Source of the DNA: Allobosea sp035944375
GTDB taxonomy: Bacteria > Pseudomonadota > Alphaproteobacteria > Rhizobiales > Beijerinckiaceae
Strand: one strand, 5' to 3'
NCBI RefSeq assembly: GCF_035944375.1
Contig: NZ_DASZBE010000018.1
Length of the DNA: 64,000 bases
In this document: positions 25,677 through 34,232 of the stretch, piece after piece
Numbering within the stretch: position 1 is the stretch's first letter
Layout of the letters: each line of letters opens with the position of its first letter
The notes under the pieces: model-generated
The model's input: only the letters and a program-made list of their open reading frames with translations
Told to the model about the DNA's origin: nothing
The model's database searches: none
Program-made: the position numbers and the translations under genes

Positions 25677-26854
25677 AGCCGCTTGGCGACCTCTTCCAGC
25701 ATGACCTCGGTGGCGCCGCCCCCGATCGCCTGCACGCGGGCGTCGCGGGTCATGCGCTCGATCGTGCTCTCGCGCATGTAGCCCATGCCGCCATGGAACT
25801 GCAGGCAGGCATACATGACCTCGTTGACGAGTTCGCCGCAGTAGGCCTTGACCATCGAGACCTCGCGCGTCGCATCGACACCCTGCGCGTCGAGCCAGGC
25901 AGCGTGATAGACGAGTTGCCGTCCGGCCTCGACCTTCGCCGCCAGCATGGCGAGCTTCTGGCGGATCGCCTGCTTGTCCCAGAGCGGCGCACCGAAGGCT
26001 TTCCGGGTCTTGACGTAATCCAGCGTCAGGTCGATCGCGGCCTGCGCCTCGCCCATCGCCATGGCGCCGATGACCGTGCGCTCGTTCTGGAAATTGCTCA
26101 TGATCGCATAGAAGCCGCGGCCCTCCTGCCCGAGCAGGTTATCGGCGGGAATCCGGCAATCCTCGAAGACGAGTTCGGCCGTGTCCGACGACCGCCAGCC
26201 ATGCTTGTCCAGTTCGCGGGCGACGCGGAAACCGGGCGCGCCCTTCTCGACCAGGAAGATCGAGACCGATTGCGAGGGCTTGGCCGCGAGGTCCGTCTTG
26301 GCGGCGACGCAGTAGAGATCGGCATGGACGCCATTGGTGATGTAGACCTTGGCGCCGTTCAGCACATAGCTGTCGCCCTCGCGACGGGCCGTGGTGCGGA
26401 TGCCCTTCACGTCGGAGCCGGCGTCGGGCTCGGTGACGGCGACGGCGACGATCTTCTCACCCGCGATGATCGCCGGCATCAGCCGGTCGCGCTGGGCCTT
26501 GCTGCCGGCATTGGCGATGTGGACGGATGCCATGTCGGTGTGGACGAGTGCGGTGATCGCGACGCCCGAGAACGTCGAGCGGCCGAGTTCCTCGGCGAAG
26601 ACGACGGTCGCCATCGTGTCCATCTCGGAGCCGCCATATTCGGCCGGATAGCGGATGCCGAGGAAGCCGAGCGAGCCCATCTTGCGGAGGACCTCGCGGG
26701 GGACGAACCCTGCCTCCTCCCAGGCGTGGGCGTGCGGCTTGATCTCCGTCTCGACGAAGCGGCGGACCTGGTCGCGCAGCGCCTCGTGCTCCTCGGTGAA
26801 ATAGGGCGAGCGAGCGGGCGAGCCCTCGGCTCCGATCCTTTCGACTGCGGACAT
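25673..26854 (-). CDS. Acyl-CoA dehydrogenase
   Basis: A 393-residue flavoenzyme with the acyl-CoA dehydrogenase layout: helical N-domain, beta domain with VAVTEPDAGSDVKGIRTTARR and YVLNGAKVYITNG, and C-domain with FGAPLWDKQAIRQKLAMLAAKVEAGRQLVYHAAW, QFHGGMGYMRE and IGGGATEVM, where the catalytic glutamate is expected. It oxidises an acyl-CoA to the 2-enoyl-CoA using FAD. Chain-length specificity cannot be read; branched or short chains are common for this subgroup. The ATG follows GGAGG. Confidence 0.93.
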   Translation of the reverse strand: MSAVERIGAEGSPARSPYFTEEHEALRDQVRRFVETEIKPHAHAWEEAGFVPREVLRKMGSLGFLGIRYPAEYGGSEMDTMATVVFAEELGRSTFSGVAITALVHTDMASVHIANAGSKAQRDRLMPAIIAGEKIVAVAVTEPDAGSDVKGIRTTARREGDSYVLNGAKVYITNGVHADLYCVAAKTDLAAKPSQSVSIFLVEKGAPGFRVARELDKHGWRSSDTAELVFEDCRIPADNLLGQEGRGFYAIMSNFQNERTVIGAMAMGEAQAAIDLTLDYVKTRKAFGAPLWDKQAIRQKLAMLAAKVEAGRQLVYHAAWLDAQGVDATREVSMVKAYCGELVNEVMYACLQFHGGMGYMRESTIERMTRDARVQAIGGGATEVMLEEVAKRL

Positions 26855-26880
26855 GGCGGCCTCCTCTCCCGATGCACCAA

Positions 26881-26896
26881 CCTACCGGACGGTAGG
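26881..26896. promoter_or_regulatory. TetR-type operator
   Basis: CCTACCGGACGGTAGG has two perfect 7-base arms (CCTACCG and CGGTAGG) around GA. It lies 27 bp before the acyl-CoA dehydrogenase ATG, in promoter position for the dehydrogenase-tetR operon. CTACCGnnCGGTAG palindromes are typical TetR sites of fatty-acid regulators. Confidence 0.7.
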
Positions 26897-27000
26897 GCGC
26901 CGATCCGGAGAGATCAAGGAGCGATCCGCCGCAGGCCGCCCTGTCGCGACGGCAGCGGCCCTCTCGGCTGCCGTCGCCGTCGATGCGGAGCGGCGTGCGA

Positions 27001-28437
27001 TCAGTTGCGTGTCGGGAAGGTGAGCGGCGAGATCTCGAGGTGGTCGCGCTTGGCCCAGTCGAGGTCCTTGACCTTGGGCTCGGCGCGGCGCTGGGCCTCC
27101 TCGAGTTCGGCAGCGGCGGCGGCGTAGTCCATGGTCAGGACCTTGCCGTTGGCGACGACCGTGACGCCGTCGACGATGACGGTCGTAACGGCGCGCTCGC
27201 CCGCGGCATAGATCAGGCTGCGGATCGGATCGCGCAGCGGGCGCATCATCGGGTGGGTGACGTCGACGAGCACGATGTCCGCCTTGGCGCCCTTGGCGAG
27301 GCGGCCGATGTCGTCGCGGCCGAGCGCCTTGGCGCTGCCGAGCGTGGCGGCGTTGAAGGCGTCCGATGTGCGCAGGTCGAACACGTCCTCCGCCATCATG
27401 CGCGAGCCGATGCAGACGGCGCGCAACTCTTCCAGCATGTGGTGGGGATAGGTGTCGGTGCCGATGCCGACATTGACGCCGGCGGCGACATATTGGCCGA
27501 AGCTCTGCATCGCGATGCCGCGGCGCTGGAACACGATCGGGCAGTGGGCGACGCTGGTGCCGGTCTCGACGAGGCAGCCGAGATCGTCCGTCGCCGGCCA
27601 TTTCACCGAGGAGTGGTGGTCGAGGAAGATGCCGTGGCCGATGATCGAGAACGGCCCGAGCACATCGAGCGATTCCAGCCATTCCACCGGCGTCATGCCG
27701 TGGCGACGGGTGATCTCGTGGAATTCGACGACGCTCTGCGCGGCGTGGATCTGGAAGGGAACTTTGCGCTTCTCGGCCTCGGCATAGCTCGCCTGGATCA
27801 GCTCGGGCGTGCAGGTGTCGATCTGCGAGGGCGAGACCATGCCGGAGAGCCGCCCGCTGTCGTCTGCCGCGACCTGGTCGAGAAGCTTCATCGCGGCGGC
27901 CATCGCCGCCTCGCCCGCCTTCTCGTCCCATTCGTATTTCGCGAGATGGCCGTTGTCGGTGTACCAGCGGGCCGAGCGATACATCGGCGAAAACACGCCG
28001 CGAAGTCCCGAAGCCTTGAAGGTTTCGAGCCAGCCGTCCCAGGCGACCGACATGTCGACCAGCGTGGTGACGCCGGACATCAAGAGCTCGGAATAAGTCA
28101 CCTGCGCACAGGACTTGATGCCCTGCGCGTCGCAGCGGAACAGCGGCATGAACTCGTAGAGCGCCGTCCCGTACATTTTCGGCGAGCCGAGTTCGTCGTT
28201 CCAGCCCTTGGTCATCGCCTCGGAGGAGGGATGGGAATGGATGTTGACGAGACCCGGCATCACCATCTTGCCGCGCCCGTCGATGGTCGCGTCGGCCTTG
28301 CCCTTGTAGCTGCCGCCGACATGGACGATGCGGTCGCCGTCATAGGCGACGTCGCCATCGCGCAGATAGACATGCCCCTTGGCCTTGGGATCGTAGGCGA
28401 CGATCCAGCTGGCGTTGGCAATGAGGGTGATGGGCAT
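27001..28437 (-). CDS. Amidohydrolase family protein (TrzN/AtzA/cytosine-deaminase-like)
   Basis: A 478-residue metal-dependent hydrolase. The HxH ligand pair is in GLVNIHSHPSSE (about residue 67), further ligands in FQIHAAQSVVEFHE, IIGHGIFLDHHS and the aspartate of GIGTDTYPHHMLEELR. The start MPITLIANASWIVAYD is the usual beta-strand opening of chlorohydrolase/deaminase relatives. It hydrolyses a C-N bond in a heterocycle or similar compound; the substrate is unknown. It lies after the peptide-type ABC genes on the same strand, so its substrate may be imported by them. Confidence 0.87.
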   Translation of the reverse strand: MPITLIANASWIVAYDPKAKGHVYLRDGDVAYDGDRIVHVGGSYKGKADATIDGRGKMVMPGLVNIHSHPSSEAMTKGWNDELGSPKMYGTALYEFMPLFRCDAQGIKSCAQVTYSELLMSGVTTLVDMSVAWDGWLETFKASGLRGVFSPMYRSARWYTDNGHLAKYEWDEKAGEAAMAAAMKLLDQVAADDSGRLSGMVSPSQIDTCTPELIQASYAEAEKRKVPFQIHAAQSVVEFHEITRRHGMTPVEWLESLDVLGPFSIIGHGIFLDHHSSVKWPATDDLGCLVETGTSVAHCPIVFQRRGIAMQSFGQYVAAGVNVGIGTDTYPHHMLEELRAVCIGSRMMAEDVFDLRTSDAFNAATLGSAKALGRDDIGRLAKGAKADIVLVDVTHPMMRPLRDPIRSLIYAAGERAVTTVIVDGVTVVANGKVLTMDYAAAAAELEEAQRRAEPKVKDLDWAKRDHLEISPLTFPTRN

Positions 28438-28476
28438 GGCAGTCTCCGGCTTGGGCGGCCCATAAGGGAGATGGTG

Positions 28477-28637
28477 CTTCCCTTCCCCCTTGTGGGGAAG
28501 GGAGAGGGATGGGGGTGGTCCCCGCCCGGCGATCGATCGCCAGACGACGTTGCAAGAGTGTCCCGGCGGACGCTGCAGGGCTCGCTCTGGCTTTGCGACC
28601 CCCACCCCTGGCCCCTCCCCACAAGGGGGAGGGGAAT
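28477..28637. repeat. Large inverted repeat, diverged CCCTCTCC family (copy 3)
   Basis: The left arm (CCCTTCCCCC-TTGT-GGGGAAGGG followed by ATGGGGGTGG) and the right arm (CCCCCACCCCTGG followed by CCCCTCCCC-ACAA-GGGGGAGGGG) are inverted copies with small nested hairpins. It fills the gap between the binding-protein gene and the amidohydrolase gene. Confidence 0.75.
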
Positions 28638-28643
28638 GGCGGA

Positions 28644-30233
28644 TCAGCGGACGAACTTCAGGTCCAGCCCCTTGTAGAGCCCGCAACCATAGATGTTGTG
28701 GGCCTTGAAGGGAGCCAGGCGCGCCGAAGCCGCGATCTTCATCGGCTCGTGATAGAGCGGCAGCCAGACCGCCGCCTCATGCACCTTCTTGAGCACCTCG
28801 CCATAGGCGGCGGCGCGATCGGCATCGTTCAGCGCGGTCATGCCCTTGCTGAGCAGCGCGTCGGTCTCGGCGTCCTTCCAGTTCATCCGGTTGGGCGTCG
28901 GCGCGTTGGCGGAGGGGAAGTAGAGGTTCAGCGCGTCGCCGGCCGAGATGTAGGGGAAGCTCATCCCGAACATGTCGAACTCCTGCGTCGCCAGCTTGCC
29001 CCAGGCGATCGTGGCATCGAAGAGCTGGACCCTGAGATCGACGCCGATCTTGCGCAGGTCACCCTGAATCGCCTCCATCAGCTTCTGCCAGGTCGAGCCG
29101 GTGAAGCCGTAGGCGACCGGGGAGAGCTTCTTGCCGTCCTTGGCGCGGAAGCCGTCGGGACCCTTCACCCAGCCGGCGGCGTCGAGGATCTTGTTGGCTT
29201 CCGCGACATTGGTCCTGATCGGCGTCACCGCCTTGTTCCAGTCGAGCGCCTCGGTCGAGATGTAGCTGTAGGCCGGCTCGACCTCGCCGAAATAGAGGTT
29301 GTCGGCGATCGCCTTCTGGTCGACCGCCATGACCATGGCCTTGCGCACGGCGGGATCGTTGACGCCGTCCTTGTCGATCTTGAAGCCGACGAAATAGGTC
29401 CAGAAAGCTTCCTTGGAGTCGACGAGCTTGAGGTTGCGGTTGGCGCGGATCTGCGACAGGCCGGAATAGGGCACATACTGCGTGACCTGGCTCTGGCCGG
29501 TCATCACCGCGGCGAGGCGGGTGTTCTCCTCCGGCACGATGCGCCAGACGATCTCCTCGATCTGGGCGGCGCCCTTGTTCTCGTAGATGGGCGGGCCCCA
29601 CTTGTAGGCGGCGTGCTTCTTCAGGCGGAACTCGTTGCGCGGCTTCCAGTCGCCCCAGCAATAGGGGCCGGTACCGTTGAAGCCCTTGACGCCGAAATCG
29701 GCGCCGAGCGCCTCGACATTGGCCTTGTCGACGATCACGGCGAAGCTCTGGGTGAGCTGGTAGAGCAGCTCGGAGAAGGGCGCCGTCAGCTTGTACTCGA
29801 CCGTGGTGTCGTCGGTCGCGACGATGTCGTCGACCTTGCCGGCGCGCCAGCGAACCGGCGAGCGCGTGGCCGGATCGATCCAGCGCTTCATCGAATAGAC
29901 CACGTCCTGGGCCGTCATCTTCTTCCCGTCGCAGAAGGAGACGTCATTGCGCAGCTTGAAGGTGTAGGTCTTGCCGTCCGGCGAAACCGTCCAGGAGGTG
30001 GCGAGGCCGGGCTTGATCGTCGACATGTCATGGTCGAGCGAGACCAGCGTGTCGGCCATCATGAAGATGACCTCGGAGGCGGCGCGCGCGGTCGAGCGGT
30101 GCGGATCGTAGCGGTCGCTGTCGACCTCGCGCACGATGGTCAGGCTGGCGTTGGACCCCTGCGCAGCCGCCGGGCCGGCGAGGGCCGCGAGGCCCAGCAG
30201 CGCGCCCGTGGCGATGGATGTCAGATGCTTCAC
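28644..30233 (-). CDS. ABC transporter substrate-binding protein (peptide/nickel family 5)
   Basis: A 529-residue DppA-like binding protein with a signal peptide (VKHLTSIATGALLGLAALAGPAAAQ, cleavage near residue 25). Typical segments are ITIVRE-like opening, GLATSWTVSPDGKTYTFKLRNDVSFCDGKKMTAQDVVYSMKRW, GTGPYCW and VRKAMVMAVDQKAIADNLYFGEVEPA. The GTG start at 30233 has GGGGAG seven bases upstream. It follows two permease genes, but no ATPase genes are adjacent. Ligands of this family include di/oligopeptides, opines, nickel and glycosides; the one here is unknown. Confidence 0.92.
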   Translation of the reverse strand: MKHLTSIATGALLGLAALAGPAAAQGSNASLTIVREVDSDRYDPHRSTARAASEVIFMMADTLVSLDHDMSTIKPGLATSWTVSPDGKTYTFKLRNDVSFCDGKKMTAQDVVYSMKRWIDPATRSPVRWRAGKVDDIVATDDTTVEYKLTAPFSELLYQLTQSFAVIVDKANVEALGADFGVKGFNGTGPYCWGDWKPRNEFRLKKHAAYKWGPPIYENKGAAQIEEIVWRIVPEENTRLAAVMTGQSQVTQYVPYSGLSQIRANRNLKLVDSKEAFWTYFVGFKIDKDGVNDPAVRKAMVMAVDQKAIADNLYFGEVEPAYSYISTEALDWNKAVTPIRTNVAEANKILDAAGWVKGPDGFRAKDGKKLSPVAYGFTGSTWQKLMEAIQGDLRKIGVDLRVQLFDATIAWGKLATQEFDMFGMSFPYISAGDALNLYFPSANAPTPNRMNWKDAETDALLSKGMTALNDADRAAAYGEVLKKVHEAAVWLPLYHEPMKIAASARLAPFKAHNIYGCGLYKGLDLKFVR

Positions 30234-30280
30234 GATCGTTCTCCCCTGTTGTTCTGAAACGAGCGGTTGGATTGGGTGGT

Positions 30281-31168
30281 TCACTGGTTCCGCATGCGCG
30301 GGTCGAGCAGGTCGCGCAGGGCATCGCCGAGCAGATTTACGCAGAGCACGATGGCGATGATGACGAGGCTTGGCAAAAGCGAGATGTGCGGCGCGAAGAA
30401 GAGCGCGTCGCGGCCGAGCGAGGCCATCATGCCCAGCTCCGCCTCCGGCGGGCGCACGCCGAGCCCCAGAAAGGAGAGCGCCGCGCCAATCAGGATGATC
30501 TGGCCGAAGCGCAGGGTCATGAAGACGAAGACCGGAGACAGGCAGTTCAGCGCGAGATAGCGCCAGATCAGGGTGCGGTCCGGCAGGCCCATGGCGCGGC
30601 CGGCCTCCATGTAATCCTGTCCCATGATGACGATGGCGGCGCTGCGGGTGATGCGGGCGACGTCGGGGATGGTCGCGATCGAGAGCGCGATCACGATGGC
30701 CGTGAGGCCGGGGCCGACGACGGCGGCGAGCGCCAGCCCGAGCAGAATCGCCGGGAAGGACAGAAGGATGTCCGCGGCGCGCATGATGTAGGGGTCGAGA
30801 CGGCGGTAGTAGACGCCGAGCAGGGCGACCAGCGCACCCAGGCCCCCGCCGATGACGATCGAGGCCAGGCCCATCACCAGCGTCAGCCGCGTGCCGTAGA
30901 GCAGGCGCGAGAGCATGTCGCGGCCCTGCCCGTCGGTTCCGAGCCAGTGCTGCGGCAGCGAGCCCTCGCTCCAGATCGGCGGGATGAAGGGGCGGCGCGT
31001 GGTGTTGTAGGGGTCGAAGGGAGCCAGCCAGGGCGCAAACAGCGCCGCCAGCACGATCAGCAGCAGCAGGACCGCCGCCAGCAAGGCGAGCTTGTCGCGC
31101 AGGATGCGGCGGCCGAAGGCCTTGAGCGGCCGGCTCGCGACGGGGGCTGTGACGGCGATGTCAGCCAT
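30281..31168 (-). CDS. ABC transporter permease (DppC-like)
   Basis: A 295-residue permease with an N-terminal helix followed by FAPWLAPFDPYNTTRRPFIPPIWSEGSLPQHWLGTDGQGRDMLSRLLYGTRLTL, the hallmark of DppC/OppC, and the EAA loop MGQDYMEAGRAMGLPDRTLIWRYLALNCLSPVFV. It overlaps the DppB-like gene by eight bases and precedes the binding-protein gene. Confidence 0.93.
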   Translation of the reverse strand: MADIAVTAPVASRPLKAFGRRILRDKLALLAAVLLLLIVLAALFAPWLAPFDPYNTTRRPFIPPIWSEGSLPQHWLGTDGQGRDMLSRLLYGTRLTLVMGLASIVIGGGLGALVALLGVYYRRLDPYIMRAADILLSFPAILLGLALAAVVGPGLTAIVIALSIATIPDVARITRSAAIVIMGQDYMEAGRAMGLPDRTLIWRYLALNCLSPVFVFMTLRFGQIILIGAALSFLGLGVRPPEAELGMMASLGRDALFFAPHISLLPSLVIIAIVLCVNLLGDALRDLLDPRMRNQ

Positions 31169-32105
31169 GTTTTTCCACCCGGGGATCGAGCACGGCGTAG
31201 AGCATGTCGACGATCAGGTTGATCACCAGGAAGGCCAGCGCCAGGACAAGGATGGCGCCCTGCGCCAGCGGGAAGTCGCTGGCGAGGATCGCGCCGACGG
31301 CCAGCCGCCCGACGCCGGGCCAGGAATAGATCGTCTCGGTGACGACGGCACCGCCGAGCAGGTAGCCGGCCTGCAGGCCGATCAGCGTCACCACCGGGAT
31401 CAGCGCGTTGCGCAGCACATGGCGCAACACCACCGCACTCTCCGAGAGGCCCTTTGCGCGGGCGGTGCGGACATGGTCGGCGCTCAGCACCTCCAGCGCG
31501 GCGGTGCGCGTCATCCGCGCGATCGGGCCGATGAAGACGAGGCCGAGCGTCAGCGCCGGCAGCGCGATGGCGGCGAGACCGTCGAGGCTCCAGAGCGGCC
31601 CGCCGCGCCCGATGAAGGGCAGCAGCCCCCAATGGTAGCCGATATACTGCATCAGGATCAGGCCGATGAAGAAGACGGGCGTCGAGACGCCCGCGACCGA
31701 GATCGCGATCACGAGGCGGTCGAGCAGGCGGCCACGATAGGCCGCGGCAAGCGTGCCCAGCGCGATACCGAGCGGCACGGCCCAGACCAGGCAGGCGAAC
31801 ATCAGCTCGGCCGTGGGGCCGATCGCCTCGCCCAGTTCGGCGACGACACTGGTGTTGGAGATCAGCGAGACACCGAGATCGCCCTGCAGGACGCGGGCGA
31901 GATAAATGCCGAACTGGATGAAGACCGGCCGATCGAGCCCAAGATCCTTGCGAATCTGCTCGACCAGTTCGGGGCTCGCCATGGGTCCGGCGACGATGGC
32001 GGCGGGGTCGGCCGGGACGAGTTGCAACAGCAGGAAGCCGAACAGCAGCACCCCGAGCAGGACCGGTACCGACATGGCGATACGCCGGGCGATGTGGTTC
32101 AGCAT
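31161..32105 (-). CDS. ABC transporter permease (DppB-like)
   Basis: A 314-residue permease starting MLNHIARRIAMSVPVLLGVLLFGFLLLQLVPADPA, the standard opening of DppB/OppB. The periplasmic loop (LGLDRPVFIQFGIYLARVLQGDLGVSL) and the EAA loop SADHVRTARAKGLSESAVVLRHVLRNALIPVVT are clear. The first gene of the dppBC-binding-protein set; a palindromic element lies between it and the upstream amidohydrolase. It needs a DppD/DppF-type ATPase from elsewhere. Confidence 0.93.
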   Translation of the reverse strand: MLNHIARRIAMSVPVLLGVLLFGFLLLQLVPADPAAIVAGPMASPELVEQIRKDLGLDRPVFIQFGIYLARVLQGDLGVSLISNTSVVAELGEAIGPTAELMFACLVWAVPLGIALGTLAAAYRGRLLDRLVIAISVAGVSTPVFFIGLILMQYIGYHWGLLPFIGRGGPLWSLDGLAAIALPALTLGLVFIGPIARMTRTAALEVLSADHVRTARAKGLSESAVVLRHVLRNALIPVVTLIGLQAGYLLGGAVVTETIYSWPGVGRLAVGAILASDFPLAQGAILVLALAFLVINLIVDMLYAVLDPRVEKHG

Positions 32106-32142
32106 GGGCGGTGCCCGCTCATCGCTTTGTCTCGGGAACGCA

Positions 32143-32254
32143 TCGTCATCCCGGACGCAGCGAAGCGGAGATCCGGGATCCATCGTAAGGTGCGACGCCG
32201 CCCTATGATGGATCCCGGATCAGCGCGGCCTGCGGCCGCTTGTCCGGGATGACG
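32143..32254. repeat. Palindromic element, CGTCAT/ATGACG family (copy 3)
   Basis: CGTCATCCCGGACGCAG at the left pairs with CTTGTCCGGGATGACG at the right, and the interior GGGATCCATC pairs with GATGGATCCC. The inner part is shared with the element at 39308-39405. It lies between the YtcJ-like gene and the dppB-like gene. Confidence 0.82.
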
Positions 32255-32298
32255 CGGCGTTTCCGGTGTTCTTCTTGAATACGGCAACACAACCACCA

Positions 32299-33924
32299 TC
32301 ACGCTTCCGCCTCGTACACGACCTTGCCCGCGATGATCGTCATGTCGCAGCGGGTCTCGTGCAAGAGCTGTTCCGGCGTGGCGGTGGACAAGTCGCGGGA
32401 GAAGATCGCGACGTCCGCCGCCATGCCCGGCAGGAGGCGGCCGCGGCTGTCCTCGCAGCGGTTCACATAGGCGCCGAACTCGGTATAGGCCGAGATGACC
32501 TCGTCGATCGTCAGGGTCTGATCCGGCGAGATGACGGTGCCGCGCGCCGTCTTGCGAGTCAGCATGGTGTAGATGTTGGGCCAGATGTTCGCATCGCAGA
32601 CCGGGGCATCGGAGGAGGCGGCGGGCTTCAGCCCGGCTTCGATCCAGTCCCGCATCGGATAGCAGGCTTCGACACGCTCGGCCTCCAGCACCGAGAGATA
32701 GAGATCGCCGAAATCATAGATGAAGACCGGCTGCGGCACGGGCTCGATGCCGAGCGCGACCATGCGGGCGATCTGCTCCTTCGAGTTGAAGCCGCAATGC
32801 TCGATGCGGTGGCGGCGGTCCGGATCGGGATGGTCGTTCAACCCGTTTTCCATCGCGTTCAGCGTCTGCTCGATGGCGGCGTCGCCGATGGCGTGGACCG
32901 CGAGCTGATAGCCCTTGGCGTGATAGTCGCGGGTCAGCGCGTCCATCTCGTCGTCCGTCAGGCAGAAGATGCCCTTGGTCTCGGGCTCGCCGAGATAGGG
33001 CAGGCTCATCGCCGCTGTCTTGCCGCCGGCCGAGCCGTCGGTGAAGATCTTGACCGGGCCGACGCTGAGCCAGTCGTCGCCTGCTCCCGTCACCAGCCCG
33101 TCGGCGAAGCACTGCTCGACGATGCCGTTATGCCCGCCGAGCAGGCACATATTGGTGCGCACCGGCAGGCGGCCCGTGCGCTGCGCCGTGCGGTAGGCCG
33201 CGACCTCGCGGTATTGCGAGCGCATGCCGACGGCGGCATCCATCACCGAGGTGATGCCGAAGGAATTGCAGTAGCGCCCGGCCCGCTCGATCGCCGCGAC
33301 GAGCTCCTCGTCGGTCGGATCGGGGATCACCTTTTTGACCGGGTCGCGGCCGTTTTCGGCCATCAGCCCGGTCAGCACGCCATTGACCTGCTCGATCGCG
33401 CCGCCAGCGGGAACGGGGGTCGTCTCATCGACGCCGGCGAGCTTCAGCGCGAGCGAATTGGCGACCGAGAGATGGCCGCAGGCGCGCACGATATAGACCG
33501 GGTTGTTCGGCGCGGCGCGGTCGAGCTCCGTGCGATGCGGGTGGCGCTTCACGTCGAGTTCGAAATGGTCGTAGCCGCGCGCCAGGATCCATTCGCCGGG
33601 CTTCGCCTTGGCCGCCGCCTGCGCGATCATCTCCAGCAGGCCGTCCAGCGTGCGCACGAAGCGCGGCCGGATGTCGAGCTCCTTCATCGTCAACCCGAGC
33701 GGCAGCAGATGCAGATGCGCCTCGTAGAGACCCGGCGTCGCCATGCGGCCGGCGAGGTCGATCACCTTGGTGCCGGGGCCGATCAGCGGCGCCATGTCGG
33801 CCGGCGTCCCGGTCGCCAGAACCTTGCCCGCCCAGAGCGCCACAGCCGAGGCGTAGCCCTCCTTCAGCCCGAGATAGACCGGGCCATTCTGGAGAATAAG
33901 ATCGGCGTGGGGCAGGCTAGGCAT
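32299..33924 (-). CDS. Amidohydrolase 3 family protein (YtcJ-like)
   Basis: A 541-residue protein of the YtcJ/LAF3 amidohydrolase group. The metal HxH is in ATPGLYEAHLHLLPLG; further landmarks are VKIFTDGSAGGKTAAM, the ligand histidines of LAVHAIGDAAIEQTLNAME and HRIEHCGF, and the aspartate of PAASSDAPVCD. Members hydrolyse amides or formamides and are usually uncharacterised. The ATG at 33924 follows GGAGGAAC. It heads a minus-strand set with a peptide-type importer and another amidohydrolase, which suggests a catabolic cluster for an imported amide or heterocycle. Confidence 0.88.
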   Translation of the reverse strand: MPSLPHADLILQNGPVYLGLKEGYASAVALWAGKVLATGTPADMAPLIGPGTKVIDLAGRMATPGLYEAHLHLLPLGLTMKELDIRPRFVRTLDGLLEMIAQAAAKAKPGEWILARGYDHFELDVKRHPHRTELDRAAPNNPVYIVRACGHLSVANSLALKLAGVDETTPVPAGGAIEQVNGVLTGLMAENGRDPVKKVIPDPTDEELVAAIERAGRYCNSFGITSVMDAAVGMRSQYREVAAYRTAQRTGRLPVRTNMCLLGGHNGIVEQCFADGLVTGAGDDWLSVGPVKIFTDGSAGGKTAAMSLPYLGEPETKGIFCLTDDEMDALTRDYHAKGYQLAVHAIGDAAIEQTLNAMENGLNDHPDPDRRHRIEHCGFNSKEQIARMVALGIEPVPQPVFIYDFGDLYLSVLEAERVEACYPMRDWIEAGLKPAASSDAPVCDANIWPNIYTMLTRKTARGTVISPDQTLTIDEVISAYTEFGAYVNRCEDSRGRLLPGMAADVAIFSRDLSTATPEQLLHETRCDMTIIAGKVVYEAEA

Positions 33925-34232
33925 GGAATTAGTTCCTCCGGGAACCAATTCATGGCATCAAAAAAATCTCCGGGCAATCGCGGGGCGCGCAGCAAAATGC
34001 GGCATGGCGGCGATGAAGAGATGGGCAAAAAGGGCTGGGTCCCTCCAAAGAGCGAAGCCGTCTGGGCTGGCGCTGCCGGGAGTTGAATGGTTCCACTTGA
34101 AGAGGGCCGAGACTAGTGCAAGGCTGCTAACATCGGCACGGACGGCGCAATCTTTGATTTGTAGGTTGGCGAGCGCTTGCGCAGTCGATCATTTTCCCGA
34201 CTGTTGATCTTCCGTGGGGTGGGGCAACCGTA
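33925..34232. other. Intergenic left boundary of the AT-rich insertion
   Basis: This 308-bp stretch has no convincing gene. A 44-codon reading frame (33951-34086, MASKKSPGNRG...) lacks a ribosome site and clear relatives. Base composition drops towards AT around 34100, just before the helicase gene, so the left junction of the inserted segment is probably here. No copy of the tRNA-Thr 3' end was seen. Confidence 0.4.

Noticed and set aside
33951..34086. A 44-codon plus-strand frame starting MASKKSPG before the helicase
   Set aside because: No ribosome site, no recognised family and a low-complexity sequence; not enough to call a gene.
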